A stretch of DNA of 64,000 nt from Rhodobacterales bacterium (GCA_014763715.1 JACXUV010000006.1:26935-90934); one strand, 5' to 3'; shown: positions 18,214 to 28,634, counted from the first letter of the stretch. Notes: a model not told the origin generated them from the letters alone. Numbers and translations: made by a program.

Positions 18214-19005
18214 TCAAGCCGGTTTGCAGATCGGCCGGTCCCCTCCGGCCTGGATGAAGGAAATAAGCTCCATGGCAAGCGGCTGGTCTGCGAATTCGCG
18301 TGCAGCATTTTCCAGACGATCCTTGAACAGACCATCTCCGAAGAAAACCGCCTTGTAGGCGCCGCGGATCTGCATCAATTCGGTTTTGCTGAAACCACGG
18401 CGTTTGAGGCCAACCATGTTCAAACCGGAGAGCTTGGCGTGGTTACCGACGACCGAACCAAATGGGATGACATCCTCAACCACGATCGCTCCGCCACCAA
18501 TAAAGGCATTACGGCCGATCCGGGAAAATTGGTGAACGGCTGACAATCCACCGAACCACACATTGTCGCCCACTTCGATATGGCCCGCCAATGAAACATT
18601 GTTCGCCATCACGACATGATTACCGATCCGGTTGTCATGCGCGATGTGAGCTCCGATCATGATGTAGCAATGATCGCCAACCTTTGTCAGGCCACCAAAC
18701 TTCGGCATGCCGGCGTGCGCCGTCGCGTATTCCCGGAACGTACAGTTTTCCCCCACCTCAAGCCGGGATTCCGGCGAGGCCTGAAAACCGATGACCTGAG
18801 GACTACAGCCCAGTGTGGCGTGTGGGAAAAGAATACTGTTGCGGCCAAGGCTGGTATAGCCCGTCACGACTGAGTGGGAATGCAGATTGCACCCATCCCC
18901 GATGACGGCATTGGCGCCGACATGGCAGAACGGCCCGATTGTAATATCCGCACCCAGTTGGGCCCCGTCTTCAACATACGCGGTTGGGTGGATCTGTGTT
19001 GGCAT
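18214..19005 (-). CDS. lpxA: Acyl-ACP--UDP-N-acetylglucosamine O-acyltransferase
   Basis: 263 residues, the standard LpxA length. It catalyses the first acyl transfer of lipid A synthesis. The left-handed beta-helix is visible as hexapeptide repeats (IGPFCH, VGANAV, IGDGCN). IGAHIAHDNRIG carries the catalytic His123, equivalent to E. coli His125. The ATG at 19005 (MPTQIHPTAYV) matches the family; the longer frame runs into lpxD. lpxD lies 38 bases upstream with no fabZ between them, which departs from the usual lpxD-fabZ-lpxA order. Confidence 0.96.
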   Translation of the reverse strand: MPTQIHPTAYVEDGAQLGADITIGPFCHVGANAVIGDGCNLHSHSVVTGYTSLGRNSILFPHATLGCSPQVIGFQASPESRLEVGENCTFREYATAHAGMPKFGGLTKVGDHCYIMIGAHIAHDNRIGNHVVMANNVSLAGHIEVGDNVWFGGLSAVHQFSRIGRNAFIGGGAIVVEDVIPFGSVVGNHAKLSGLNMVGLKRRGFSKTELMQIRGAYKAVFFGDGLFKDRLENAAREFADQPLAMELISFIQAGGDRPICKPA

Positions 19006-19043
19006 GTCAATGTCTCTGCAGTCTGGCGGAATAACCGCGCCGA

Positions 19044-20060
19044 TCAGCCATTCTTCTTCGGGTTTGCCTGTTTCTGCAACCAGGCCACTTCCCGCATCCA
19101 TTGACGGATCGGTTTCGCCGGTGTCCCGCCCCAGGTTTCACCATCCTCAATGTTGCGGAACAGACCAGAAGACGCCGCCAGACTGACATTTTCGCCCACC
19201 ACAACATGATCAGCAATGCCGACGCGTCCCCCCAGCATGGAGTGGTTGCCTACTCGAACAGAACCGGAAATACCTCCAAATGCCGCCATGATTACCGACC
19301 GGCCGAAAACGACATTGTGTGCGATCTGGCAAAGGTTATCGATCTTGGTCCGTTCGCCAAGGATCGTGTCTTCAAACACCCCACGATCGATACAGGTGTT
19401 CGCGCCAACCGTGACGTGGTCCTGCAGGATCACACGGCCAAAATGAGGTGCGTCTCGCTGGCCATCGGGCGCAGCAAGAACACCAAAGCCAGCCTCGCCG
19501 ATACGCGCGCCCGCCAGCAGCGTGACGTGGTCACCAAGGAGCGCACAAAACACGCTTGTGTTCGCCCCAATCTGGCAATGCCGCCCGATCTGCACACCGG
19601 GGCCGATCGACACGTTGGGGCCAATCCAGCTGCCCTCACCGATGACGGCCCCAGGTGCGATAACAGCCCCTGGAGAGACACGAGCCCCTTCATGCACCTG
19701 GGCGTCCGGTGAGATACGTGCCTCACCCGTCCAATCCAGATGCCGCGGTCGATACATCGCCAACGCCGCCACCGCGTGGACATAGCGCGGGAAACGCGCA
19801 ACCAGCTTCGCCGCCCCCTCTGGCACAAAGCCGAGGTTCGCCTCATTGGTCACAAAGAGACGCGCATTGGCCGAAATGTCTGGTGTGGATTTGCCGTCAC
19901 CATCCAAAAATGCGAGATCGCCTACCTGCGCATTCGCCGCTGAAGCAATGCCTGTTACGGACAGGGTGTCATCCCCATCCAGCACGGCCCCGGTCATCTC
20001 CGCAATCTGCCCGAGCGTCAGAGCCCCAAGAGGCGTATAGAATCGCGGATCAACCGTCAC
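19044..20060 (-). CDS. lpxD: UDP-3-O-(3-hydroxyacyl)glucosamine N-acyltransferase
   Basis: 338 residues. It adds the N-linked hydroxyacyl chain in lipid A synthesis. An N-terminal uridine-binding domain (about 1-100) precedes the hexapeptide-repeat helix. [12 protein letters not shown] contains the catalytic His, and a C-terminal helix ([12 protein letters not shown]) gates the acyl site. It follows skp by 11 bases in the envelope operon. Confidence 0.96.
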   Translation of the reverse strand: MTVDPRFYTPLGALTLGQIAEMTGAVLDGDDTLSVTGIASAANAQVGDLAFLDGDGKSTPDISANARLFVTNEANLGFVPEGAAKLVARFPRYVHAVAALAMYRPRHLDWTGEARISPDAQVHEGARVSPGAVIAPGAVIGEGSWIGPNVSIGPGVQIGRHCQIGANTSVFCALLGDHVTLLAGARIGEAGFGVLAAPDGQRDAPHFGRVILQDHVTVGANTCIDRGVFEDTILGERTKIDNLCQIAHNVVFGRSVIMAAFGGISGSVRVGNHSMLGGRVGIADHVVVGENVSLAASSGLFRNIEDGETWGGTPAKPIRQWMREVAWLQKQANPKKNG

Positions 20061-20071
20061 GATGGGCTCCG

Positions 20072-20668
20072 TTACTGCGGATTAGCCGGCTGGTCAGGAA
20101 TCTTTTGACGGGTGACAGCCAAAGTAGGCGTCGCCACGTCCAGCTTCTGGATAACCAGCGCAGTCGCATCAATCGAGTCAGCCGAATAGATCACGGAGCT
20201 TTTGGAGACGACCAGCTGAGCATTCTTTTCCTGAATGACCTGCAGCAGAACCGGCTCAAGCGCCTTGTTGAAGGTCGCAAGGGCAACGCGCTCCGTCAGC
20301 GCAAACTCCTGCGAGTATTTCTGCGCTTTGGCACCAAAAGCATTTGCTTTGGCCTGGTAGTTGTTGAGCTCGGTCACAAGTGCCGTGTCAGCATTGACCT
20401 GATCACGAGTCTTGCCAGCCAGCTTTGCATCCAGAGCCTTGCCCTGCGTCTGTAGCGTGGTGCGCTCCGGGGTGAGCTCGGTGTTCATCTGCTTTTCGAT
20501 CGTATCCAGCTTGGCAGCCATATCTTTGCCTGCCTTGCTGTCCCGAAGGATTTTCACTTCATCGATAGCCACAACAGTGCTGCCTTGTGCAACCGCCGCA
20601 GGTGCTGTGACTGCTGCGCTGCCTATCAGTAGAGCGAACGCGAACAGGAGTTTCTTTAGTTGGGACAT
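20072..20668 (-). CDS. skp: OmpH/Skp-family periplasmic chaperone
   Basis: 198 residues. A signal peptide ([19 protein letters not shown], cleavage near AVAQ) leads to an OmpH domain. The family forms a jellyfish-like trimer whose coiled-coil arms hold unfolded outer-membrane proteins for BamA. The ATG at 20668 has GGAG seven bases upstream and is preferred over an ATG four codons earlier. A Pro/Gln-rich C-terminal tail is unusual but short. Lying 27 bases after bamA fits joint expression. Confidence 0.88.
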   Translation of the reverse strand: MSQLKKLLFAFALLIGSAAVTAPAAVAQGSTVVAIDEVKILRDSKAGKDMAAKLDTIEKQMNTELTPERTTLQTQGKALDAKLAGKTRDQVNADTALVTELNNYQAKANAFGAKAQKYSQEFALTERVALATFNKALEPVLLQVIQEKNAQLVVSKSSVIYSADSIDATALVIQKLDVATPTLAVTRQKIPDQPANPQ

Positions 20669-20695
20669 GCCAGTCTCCATTCTGGGGGCTTGCGA

Positions 20696-23257
20696 TTAGA
20701 AGCGGGTTGATGTCGAGAACCGGAACGTCTCTGTCCGGTCATAGTCCTCGCTGCGGAGGATCTGTGAGAAGTCAAAACGGATAGGTCCGAACGGCGAGTT
20801 CCAGAAAACGCTGAGACCTGTGGAAGCACGCAGCGATGCGGCCTCCTTGGTCATCTGAGCGGCGGGGAACCCTGTAATCGGATCCGTGGTGTAGAAGCTC
20901 GGCGCCTTGTCCGGCCCACGCAGGGTGCCAAGTGAGCCGGCTTCGAGGAAGAGTGCGCTCTTGATGCCGTATTCCTCTGGGAAAACATTTGGCAGGCTGA
21001 GCTCAAACGTCCCCTGATAGTAAAGGTTCCCGCCTTGTGCGTTCAGGCGCCGGGTCGCGACAAGCTCACCCGTCTCAGGATCGACAACACGGAGAATCTC
21101 ACGTGGACCAAGACCTGCCACGTCAAAGCCACGGAAAGTAGACCCACCACGGAAGAAGCGATTGTTGATCCGAATGCCTTCACCGTCTTCCAGTGGGAAA
21201 ACGTAGCCACCTGACAGACGCGCACTGGCCACAACACTCTTCCAAATCCCACGATAGAAGGAAGCACGTGTCTCCGTACGCAGATAGTGAACATCACCAC
21301 CGATCCCAGCGAGATCCTGGTTCAATGAGAAGTCAAACCCCCGGGTTGGTGTGATGGGGTCGTTCGTGCGATCCCAATACAACTGATACCCGATGATGCT
21401 TGAAAGGTCCGAACGCTCAGACCGGCAAATGGTCTCACGATAGAGGTAAGATGGGTCACACCGATCAAGTACAACCTCCTCCCCATCAATCACATCGTCG
21501 GGCCCAGCAAGCCTGAAGGTATCGTCCGACGTATCATCAGGTGTATCCAGGCCACCGACCTGAATGACGCGGGAAGAACGCCGTCCGGTTTCGAGATCAA
21601 TCAGGTACGGAATATCCGTAACATTTATATCATCATACTGCAGACGATAGCTGAGCCCCAGCTGCAGCCGTTCCGTCAGCGGAAAGCCAACCCGCACACC
21701 GGCACCATAGGTATCGCTGGTGAAGTAGGAAATGTCCGCGAAGTCCTGGCGGGTCGCGAAGACATCAACCCCCGCCGAAAGGTTCCGGTCGAGGAAACGC
21801 GGCTCTGTAAAGCGCAAGTCTACAACTTGCTGCCGGCTTGAAGAGGATACGCGAGCGACAACGGTCTGACCGCGGCCACGCAAGTTACGTTGGCTCGCCG
21901 AAAGGTCGATCAGGTAGGAGTCAACAGAGGAGAAACCTGCAGCGAACGAAAGCTCACCGGTCGGCTGCTCCTGCACCTTCACGTTCACGACAGTCCGGTC
22001 CGGCTCATCTGTCGGAACTTCTTCGATGTCGACTTCCTTGAAGTAACCGAGCGCACGCACACGGTTTTTCGAACGATCGAGAAGGATCCGGTTGAAGGCG
22101 TCGCCTTCCGAAATCCGAAGCTCGCGGCGGATCACGCGATCCAAAGTCTGTGTATTGCCGACAATATTGATCCGGTCGATGTAAACGCGCGGACCTTCAT
22201 CCACGACGAAAGTCACATCAATACGACCCGTCTCCGGGTTCACATCCAACTGGGGCCGAATATCGACAAAGGCATAACCCGCAATACCGGCAGCATAAGT
22301 CAGGGAGTCGATCGTCGTCTCGATCAGGTCCCCTCTGAACAGGGCTCCTTCCTGAATCGGGACAGCGGCCCGCAGCGCATCCGCATTGAGTTTCTCAAGC
22401 GCCGTCTCGACCTTCACTTCACCGAAGTCATACTGGCGGCCCTCATCGACCGTCATGGTGATGTAGAAGTCCTTCTGGTCCGGTGTCAGTTCTGCGACTG
22501 CGGACGTCACGCGGAAATCATAATAGCCATTGTTCTGGTAGAACTGGCGCAGCTGATCCCGGTCATATTCGAGACGCCCCGGATCATAGTTGTCATTGGA
22601 GCTGAAGAACCGCCAAAAACGGGACTGCTTGGTGACGATTTCACTGCGCAGACGGGAGTCTGAATAAGCCTCGTTCCCGATGAAGTTGATCGAGCGCACG
22701 CCCGTCACCGGACCTTCCGTGATCTGGAAAATCAGATCGACCCGGTTTTGCTCCAGCGGCTTGTATTGCGGCTCCACCTTGGCAGCGAACCGGCCGGACT
22801 GGCGATAAAGCTCAAGAATCCGCTGGACATCGCTTTGCACACGCGCCGCGGTGAAGATGCCACGCGGTTCAGCCTGGATCTCTTCCTTGAGCTTGTCTTC
22901 CTTGAGCGCCTTGTTGCCCTCGAAGATCACACGGTTGATGATCGGGTTTTCGACAACCCGGACGACAAGATCATCCCCGCGCCTGTCAATCGAGACGTCC
23001 GCAAACAAATTGGTTGCAAACAAGGTCTTCAGGGACAGGTCGATCCGGTTCGGATCGAAGGAATCGCCAGGCTCCAGAAGCAAATAGGATTGAACGGTAC
23101 GCGCTTCGATACGCTTGTTACCTTCAACGACAATCGAACGGATCGTGCCACCGTACCGATTGTCTTCCTGCGCCTGTGCCGATCCGGCGTCACCCACCAC
23201 ACCCGAAAGCGCGAAGACGCTGGTCGCCATGAAGGTCGCTGCAAGAAACTTACGCAT
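20696..23257 (-). CDS. bamA: Outer membrane protein assembly factor BamA
   Basis: 853 residues. A signal peptide (cleavage around AQAQ) is followed by five POTRA domains (about 35-430) and a 16-strand barrel. FRGFDVAGLGPR is the barrel-lumen L6 motif, here with Phe in place of the common Val of VRGF. The C-terminal STSTRF ends in the Phe required for beta-signal recognition. An acidic insertion (GLDTPDDTSDDTF, followed by DPSYLYRETICRSE with two Cys nearby) probably forms a surface loop. The ATG at 23257 (MRKFLAATF) begins the signal peptide. It follows rseP by 40 bases. Confidence 0.97.
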   Translation of the reverse strand: MRKFLAATFMATSVFALSGVVGDAGSAQAQEDNRYGGTIRSIVVEGNKRIEARTVQSYLLLEPGDSFDPNRIDLSLKTLFATNLFADVSIDRRGDDLVVRVVENPIINRVIFEGNKALKEDKLKEEIQAEPRGIFTAARVQSDVQRILELYRQSGRFAAKVEPQYKPLEQNRVDLIFQITEGPVTGVRSINFIGNEAYSDSRLRSEIVTKQSRFWRFFSSNDNYDPGRLEYDRDQLRQFYQNNGYYDFRVTSAVAELTPDQKDFYITMTVDEGRQYDFGEVKVETALEKLNADALRAAVPIQEGALFRGDLIETTIDSLTYAAGIAGYAFVDIRPQLDVNPETGRIDVTFVVDEGPRVYIDRINIVGNTQTLDRVIRRELRISEGDAFNRILLDRSKNRVRALGYFKEVDIEEVPTDEPDRTVVNVKVQEQPTGELSFAAGFSSVDSYLIDLSASQRNLRGRGQTVVARVSSSSRQQVVDLRFTEPRFLDRNLSAGVDVFATRQDFADISYFTSDTYGAGVRVGFPLTERLQLGLSYRLQYDDINVTDIPYLIDLETGRRSSRVIQVGGLDTPDDTSDDTFRLAGPDDVIDGEEVVLDRCDPSYLYRETICRSERSDLSSIIGYQLYWDRTNDPITPTRGFDFSLNQDLAGIGGDVHYLRTETRASFYRGIWKSVVASARLSGGYVFPLEDGEGIRINNRFFRGGSTFRGFDVAGLGPREILRVVDPETGELVATRRLNAQGGNLYYQGTFELSLPNVFPEEYGIKSALFLEAGSLGTLRGPDKAPSFYTTDPITGFPAAQMTKEAASLRASTGLSVFWNSPFGPIRFDFSQILRSEDYDRTETFRFSTSTRF

Positions 23258-23297
23258 CGTCGAATAAACTCTCTGATTAGTCCCTGATCCGGCCGGC

Positions 23298-24467
23298 TTA
23301 ACCGCCCCCGCTGCCAAATAGGCCGGTTTCAATGATGTCGCCCCAAGTGATAACGACCACCATCCCCAATAACAGGATCAGCCCGAATGTCAGGCTCACT
23401 TCCTGTACTTTTTCCGGTAACTGGCGCCCGGTCAGGAACTCGTATGCATTAAATACCAGATGCCCGCCATCCAGGACGGGCAGCGGCAACAGGTTGAAAA
23501 AGCCAACTCCGACTGAAATCGAAGCGCACATACTGAGCAGCATCCAGAATAGCCTGGAAAGGCGCGTCCCCACAGGAACGTCCTGTTGTTGCCAGACCTT
23601 GTTGACCACTCGCCGGGAAACATCGCCGATGCCGACCGGACCTGACATGGTGTGGATGGACATCCGCCCTGTTACGATGCGCGTCAGCATCGTGACGGTT
23701 TGCTGCATCGTTGCACCGGTCTGCAGCACGCCCTGCCCAAGCGCCTCAACAGGGTTGTACCGGGTTGGCGGAAGAACACTGACATTGTCGAGCGCGACGC
23801 CAATCGTGGCCTGGGGCACGACCTGGCCGAACTCGTTTTCCCGCAAGCTTTCCTTCGGAGTCACCGAAAGCGCTGTCTCGGCCTGATCCCGGCGGACAAC
23901 AAACGTTACAGGTGTATTCGGATTGAGGATCACTTCCAGCTGGACGTCCCAGGGACTTTTGATCGGTTTGCCGTTCGCCGAAACAAAAACATCGCCAGCC
24001 TCCAGGCCGCCAATCTCTGCAGGCGAGCCCGCATCTACAGACACCAGACCGACCTCAAGGTTCGGGCGGCCAAACATGCCGAGGAAAAGCGCGAAGATCA
24101 GACTGGCCAGAACGAAATTGGCAAAGGGGCCAGCAAGGCTTACGATAGAGCGCTGCCCGACACCGAGGTCCGGATAAGCGCGTCCGACCAAGCCGCCTTC
24201 GACCTTGCCGACATCCCCGGCAAGCTGGCTCTCGCCTGCAAACTTTACGAAGCCGCCCAGTGGAATCCAGTTGATCCGCCACCGAGTTCCGCGCTTGTCC
24301 TTGCGCTCGTACAGCGGCTTGCCAAACCCGATGGAGAAGGATTCAACCGCCGCACCGAAGGCGCGGCCGGCAAGGTAGTGGCCAAACTCGTGAACAATAA
24401 CCACGATGCCCATCATGAAGATGAGGCAAGCCAGAAACAAAGGACCTTGGCTCAGCAACTCACCCAA
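23298..24467 (-). CDS. rseP: RIP metalloprotease RseP (site-2 protease)
   Basis: About 389 residues. It is an inner-membrane zinc protease that cleaves anti-sigma factors and signal-peptide remnants. HEFGH (His26, Glu27, His30) is the active site in the first membrane segment; a PDZ domain covers about 125-220; NLLPLPVLDGG gives the third ligand Asp near the C-terminus. Four membrane segments are apparent. I favour the TTG at 24467 as start because GGAGG lies nine bases upstream; GTG codons at 24488-24491 have no ribosome site. It overlaps the dxr stop by eight bases. Confidence 0.93.
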   Translation of the reverse strand: MGELLSQGPLFLACLIFMMGIVVIVHEFGHYLAGRAFGAAVESFSIGFGKPLYERKDKRGTRWRINWIPLGGFVKFAGESQLAGDVGKVEGGLVGRAYPDLGVGQRSIVSLAGPFANFVLASLIFALFLGMFGRPNLEVGLVSVDAGSPAEIGGLEAGDVFVSANGKPIKSPWDVQLEVILNPNTPVTFVVRRDQAETALSVTPKESLRENEFGQVVPQATIGVALDNVSVLPPTRYNPVEALGQGVLQTGATMQQTVTMLTRIVTGRMSIHTMSGPVGIGDVSRRVVNKVWQQQDVPVGTRLSRLFWMLLSMCASISVGVGFFNLLPLPVLDGGHLVFNAYEFLTGRQLPEKVQEVSLTFGLILLLGMVVVITWGDIIETGLFGSGGG

Positions 24468-25671
24468 GCGTTCTACCCTCCGCCCCACCACCCGGGGCCC
24501 GCTTCAAGACATCTTCCGCTGCAGTCCGCGCGTATCGGTCCAGATAGCCGATCTCTTCTAGCGAACCACAAGCCACTCCGGCCATATTGCCGGAAAGGAA
24601 GCGACTCAACACTTCCTTTACCACCCAGCTTATGTCCAGAAACCCGCATTGGCCCGCAATAAATGCAGAAACCGCTGATTCATTAGCACAATTTAATACC
24701 GTGGTTGCACCGGGACCGGCAGCGATTGCCTCACGCGCCAATTGAATTGCCGGGAACCTGCCTGCATCCACTGGCTCAAAATCGAGTTTTCCGAGGCTGG
24801 CAAGGTCCAGGCGTTCCACCTGTGTCGGCACCCTCTCCGGCCAGCCAAGGGCATAGGAAATCGGTGTGCGCATGTCCGGCGACCCGAGCTGTGCAATGAC
24901 AGACCCGTCCGTAAAATGGGCCATGCCGTGGATAATTGACTGCCTGTGAATGATCACATCGATCATTTCCGCCGGGACATCGAACAGATACGCCGCTTCA
25001 ATGAACTCAAGGGCTTTGTTCATGAGGGTCGCACTGTCGATGGAATTCTTGATACCCATGGCCCAGTTCGGGTGAGCCGCTGCTTCCGCCGGGCTCACCA
25101 GGCGCATCTCATCAAGCGTTGCAGTCCGAAAAGGCCCACCCGACGCCGTAATCGTCAGCCGCTCCAGCTCACGGCCGTCCCCCAGGCATTGATGTATCGC
25201 GCTGTGCTCGGAATCGACAGGCAGCACATTCACGCCCACGCGCTTCGCCTCTTCCAGGATCAGCCGACCGCCGCAGACGACGCTTTCCTTGTTGGCAATC
25301 GCAACATCGTTTCCGGCCTGGACCGCCGCCAGTGTGGATTCCAGCCCGGCCGCACCGACAATGGCCGCCAGGACCCGTGCCGAGCGGGTTGCAGCCTCAA
25401 CCACAGCAGCGTTGCCGCCGGCCACTTCGATGCCGCTTCCGTGGAGCTTCGTCTTTAGGACCGGCAACTGGCTTTCATCCGCGATCACGGCGATTTGCGG
25501 CCTGAACTCCAACGCCTGCTCAGCCAGCATGTCCGCATTGCTGCCAGCGGTGAGCGCGACGACGTCAAAACCGCCTTCGCCATCCCTGTTAGCATGCCGG
25601 ATGACATCAAGCGCATTGCAGCCGATGGATCCTGTGGATCCCATTACAGATACAGAACGCCGGTCACTCAT
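24460..25671 (-). CDS. dxr: 1-deoxy-D-xylulose-5-phosphate reductoisomerase
   Basis: 403 residues. It performs the second step of the MEP isoprenoid pathway, forming MEP with NADPH. GSTGSIG near residue 11 binds NADPH; VDSEHSAIHQ and ASGGPFR are the metal and substrate loops; NWAMGIKNSIDSATLMNKALE is the signature helix region (split here: NWAMGIKNSID, SATLMNKALE). The ATG at 25671 overlaps the cdsA stop in ATGA. The 88-codon upstream extension is cdsA DNA in another frame. Confidence 0.96.
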   Translation of the reverse strand: MSDRRSVSVMGSTGSIGCNALDVIRHANRDGEGGFDVVALTAGSNADMLAEQALEFRPQIAVIADESQLPVLKTKLHGSGIEVAGGNAAVVEAATRSARVLAAIVGAAGLESTLAAVQAGNDVAIANKESVVCGGRLILEEAKRVGVNVLPVDSEHSAIHQCLGDGRELERLTITASGGPFRTATLDEMRLVSPAEAAAHPNWAMGIKNSIDSATLMNKALEFIEAAYLFDVPAEMIDVIIHRQSIIHGMAHFTDGSVIAQLGSPDMRTPISYALGWPERVPTQVERLDLASLGKLDFEPVDAGRFPAIQLAREAIAAGPGATTVLNCANESAVSAFIAGQCGFLDISWVVKEVLSRFLSGNMAGVACGSLEEIGYLDRYARTAAEDVLKRAPGGGAEGRTLG

Positions 25672-26492
25672 GACTGGAGCCCAAGCACATCCGGCAGATT
25701 CGGTGCAATGTGGAATGCCAGTACGGAGATGAATGCGACAGCTCCAAGCCCGTCGACACGGTCCATGACCCCGCCATGCCCAGGAAGAATTGTACCGGAA
25801 TCCTTCACTCGGAACCGGCGCTTCAGACCGCTCTCGAACAGGTCCCCAACCTGCGCAACAACAGAGATGGCAATGCCGGCAAGGATCCAGCCGATAAATG
25901 GCACTCGCTGAATGTCCGCAGCGGCAGTCCCGCAAACGATACAGGCGAAAACAGCCCCGATCGCACCGCTCCAGGTCTTGTTCGGGCTCTCCTTCGGCAG
26001 AAGCCGCGGGCCACCCAGGCCCCTTCCGGTAAAGTAGGCTGCTGCATCAGACGCCCAGACAAAAGACATGAAGTAGAGTGCCGCTGAACGGCCATCCCAG
26101 GGCCCTTCCCGAAGAAGCCAAAGCGAAGCCGGGAGAGCCGTCACGTACAGAAGGCCGAATATGGCGCTGCCCCGATGGTTCCACGCGCCCTTCGCAACAA
26201 GTGCGGCGAATATCGCGCCCGCGATGAGGACGCCAATCGAGACGGCAGGCATTCCGAGCGGCAGGGAGAGACATGTCAACGCAGCAAACACGACCAAAAG
26301 GAAAGGCCGCGTAAAGCCGCTGATATGCCCCCATTCCCAAGCCATGACACCCGCTGTCAAAGCGCAGGCAACAGCAAGCCCCCAACCACCTGACCAGACA
26401 GCTGCCAGGCCGAGCGGAATCAGGATGGCTGAGGATATCAGCCGCAGCCCCAGATTGGAAAACCTGAGCTCCCGGGGTGTCCAGTCACCCAT
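25668..26492 (-). CDS. cdsA: Phosphatidate cytidylyltransferase
   Basis: 274 residues, with about eight hydrophobic membrane segments. It makes CDP-diacylglycerol for phospholipid synthesis. The family signature SGTILPGHGGVMDRVDG near the C-terminus carries the catalytic Asp residues. ESPNKTWSGAIG is a second conserved stretch. Its start overlaps the uppS stop by one base and its stop overlaps the dxr start by four. Confidence 0.96.
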   Translation of the reverse strand: MGDWTPRELRFSNLGLRLISSAILIPLGLAAVWSGGWGLAVACALTAGVMAWEWGHISGFTRPFLLVVFAALTCLSLPLGMPAVSIGVLIAGAIFAALVAKGAWNHRGSAIFGLLYVTALPASLWLLREGPWDGRSAALYFMSFVWASDAAAYFTGRGLGGPRLLPKESPNKTWSGAIGAVFACIVCGTAAADIQRVPFIGWILAGIAISVVAQVGDLFESGLKRRFRVKDSGTILPGHGGVMDRVDGLGAVAFISVLAFHIAPNLPDVLGLQS

Positions 26493-27253
26493 CAGTTTGC
26501 CTCCGGCGACACCGCGCCAAACCGTCGTTCACGGCTCCTGAACTCAGCGATCGACTGCTCCAGCGTCGACTTGTCAAAGTCCGGCCACAGCACATCCGTG
26601 AAGACCAATTCAGCATAAGCAGCCTGCCAGAGCAGAAAATTGGACAGACGGTATTCGCCGCTCGTACGGATCAGCAGATCGGGATCAGGAATACCGTCCG
26701 TATCGAGGAACCCGGCAAACGCCTTTTCATCCAGATTTTCGACCGCAAGCTCACCGTGCTGGATCGCGTCACAGGCCTTCCGGGCCGCACGGAGGATCTC
26801 TTCCCGGCCGCCATAATTGAAAGCAATGTTGAGATAGAAATCCGAATTGGCCTCCGTCTCACGTTCAGCCTTGTCCACGAGCTCGGCAATATCGGCCGGT
26901 AAGCCCTCGCGCTTTCCCATTACCCGGATGCGGACGCCTTCGCGTTTGAGGCGGGAGAGGTCTCGCTGCACATAAGCTTTCAGCAAGCCGAACAGCGCGC
27001 TGACCTCAGCGGCAGGCCTACGCCAGTTCTCGGTCGAAAACGAGAAGACGGTCAGATAACGAATGCCGAGTTCCGGCGCAGCTTCCACGGTCCTGCGCAG
27101 GGCCTCAACCCCGCGCTCATGCCCCACTGCCCGCGGCAGCCCCCTGGCATTTGCCCAGCGCCCATTGCCGTCCATGATGATGGCAACGTGCTGCGGCCCC
27201 GGAAGCCGCTCTGCCCCGGCGCCCTCTGAAGCGGGGGCGGGTTCGCGGGACAT
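26492..27253 (-). CDS. uppS: Isoprenyl transferase (undecaprenyl diphosphate synthase)
   Basis: 253 residues. The cis-prenyltransferase extends farnesyl diphosphate to the C55 lipid carrier for peptidoglycan and O-antigen. MDGNGRWA gives the catalytic Asp28; FSTENWRRP binds the allylic substrate; [19 protein letters not shown] and [12 protein letters not shown] are conserved C-terminal motifs. It is translationally linked to frr and cdsA by one-base overlaps. Confidence 0.97.
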   Translation of the reverse strand: MSREPAPASEGAGAERLPGPQHVAIIMDGNGRWANARGLPRAVGHERGVEALRRTVEAAPELGIRYLTVFSFSTENWRRPAAEVSALFGLLKAYVQRDLSRLKREGVRIRVMGKREGLPADIAELVDKAERETEANSDFYLNIAFNYGGREEILRAARKACDAIQHGELAVENLDEKAFAGFLDTDGIPDPDLLIRTSGEYRLSNFLLWQAAYAELVFTDVLWPDFDKSTLEQSIAEFRSRERRFGAVSPEAN

Positions 27254-27807
27254 CAGACCTGCATGATCTCCGCTTCCTTGGCCTTCAGGGCATCATCTAC
27301 CTTTGCGACGTAAGCATCCGTCAGCTTCTGGACTTCCTCGGAAAGGGCGCGGTGCCGATCTTCACTGATCTCACCGTCTTTCTCCATGGCTTTCAGCGTA
27401 TCCATGCCGTCCCGGCGGATATTGCGGATCGCGACGCGAGCAGATTCGGCATATTTGCCCGCAACCTTCTGAAGCTCCTTGCGGCGCTCTTCATTCAGGG
27501 GGGGAATCGGGAGGCGAAGGTTCTGCCCGTCCATAACCGGGTTCAGGCCAAGCCCGGAATCGCGAATGGCGCGATCCGCGGCGCCCACAACAGCCTTGTC
27601 CCAGACGTTGACCGAAAGCATCCGCGTGTCCGTCACCGTCACCGAAGCGACCTGGTTCAACGGCACGGTCGAGCCATAGGCAGGCACCATGATCGAATCG
27701 AGCAGATTGACCGAAGCGCGGCCAGTACGCAGGCCACTGAATTCCGTAGCGAGCGAAGCCAGTGCGCCTTCCATACGGCGCTCAAGGTCTTTCTTGTCAT
27801 AGCTCAT
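27253..27807 (-). CDS. frr: Ribosome recycling factor
   Basis: 184 residues, full length for RRF, which splits post-termination ribosomes with EF-G. The helical-bundle domain contains [12 protein letters not shown] and the NIRRDGMD hinge segment; [16 protein letters not shown] is the family signature. It overlaps the pyrH stop by four bases and the uppS start by one. Confidence 0.97.
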   Translation of the reverse strand: MSYDKKDLERRMEGALASLATEFSGLRTGRASVNLLDSIMVPAYGSTVPLNQVASVTVTDTRMLSVNVWDKAVVGAADRAIRDSGLGLNPVMDGQNLRLPIPPLNEERRKELQKVAGKYAESARVAIRNIRRDGMDTLKAMEKDGEISEDRHRALSEEVQKLTDAYVAKVDDALKAKEAEIMQV

Positions 27808-28559
27808 TTGGGTGACGCTCCCTTGTTCGTAATCGTTGTCGAGGTGCCCTGCCCGTGCAGCACTTTCAGCAGGGAACCTTCTTCCTTAAGCGAGAACACC
27901 ACGATCGGTATGTTGTTGTCACGCATCAGGCTCACAGCCGAGGAATCCATCACGCGGAGGTCCTTCACCAGCAGCTCCTGATAGGACACGTCTTCATAGC
28001 GCGTCGCTGTCGCGTCCAGCTTCGGATCGGCGGTGTAAACGCCATCCACCTGCGTCCCCTTCAGCAGGGCATCGCAATTCATTTCGATCGCACGCAGGGC
28101 GGCGCCGGTATCGGTCGTGAAGAACGGGTTGCCGATGCCGGCCGCGAAAATCACGATCCGGCCCTTTTCCATATGACGCTGGGCGCGCCGGCGGATGTAG
28201 GGCTCACAGATCGCATCCATGTGGATGGCGGACAGGACGCGTGTCGGCACGTCCATGTTCTCAAGCACGCTCTGCATGGCGAGCGCGTTCATGACGGTGG
28301 CCAGCATGCCCATGGAGTCCGCCTGGGCGCGCTCCATGCCCTTTGCGGCCCCGGCAACACCGCGGAAGATGTTACCGCCGCCAATCACAAGGCAGATCTC
28401 GGCGCCGGCATCGCGGGCACCCTTGATTGCCTTGGCAAATTTCTCGCAGGTCGGGATATCGATTCCGAACTGGCCGGGGCCCATGAGGGCCTCTCCCGAC
28501 AGCTTCAGCAGTACGCGCTTGTACTTGAGTTGGCTTGTCTCGGGATCCCCGCTCGGCAT
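27804..28559 (-). CDS. pyrH: UMP kinase
   Basis: 251 residues, amino-acid-kinase fold, hexameric. It converts UMP to [17 protein letters not shown] is the N-terminal ATP loop, [10 protein letters not shown] the glycine-rich loop, and the segment [14 protein letters not shown] the UMP-binding region. A TTG two codons upstream is possible, but the ATG at 28559 with AAGGG nine bases before it is preferred. It is the first gene after the tsf terminator and heads the envelope and lipid run. Confidence 0.97.
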   Translation of the reverse strand: MPSGDPETSQLKYKRVLLKLSGEALMGPGQFGIDIPTCEKFAKAIKGARDAGAEICLVIGGGNIFRGVAGAAKGMERAQADSMGMLATVMNALAMQSVLENMDVPTRVLSAIHMDAICEPYIRRRAQRHMEKGRIVIFAAGIGNPFFTTDTGAALRAIEMNCDALLKGTQVDGVYTADPKLDATATRYEDVSYQELLVKDLRVMDSSAVSLMRDNNIPIVVFSLKEEGSLLKVLHGQGTSTTITNKGASPK

Positions 28560-28595
28560 CGTCAATTTCCCTTCGCTGAAGACCTTACGGCCTCC

Positions 28596-28634
28596 TAAAA
28601 GATTCCCGGCCGCCTGTCATGGGCGGCCGGGATG
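28596..28634 (-). terminator. Terminator between tsf and pyrH
   Basis: CCCGGCCGCC (28605-28614) pairs with GGCGGCCGGG (28622-28631) across a 7-nt loop. Reading on the minus strand it is followed by AATCTTTTAGG. It sits about 40 bases after the tsf stop and separates rpsB-tsf from the pyrH run, perhaps incompletely. Confidence 0.7.
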
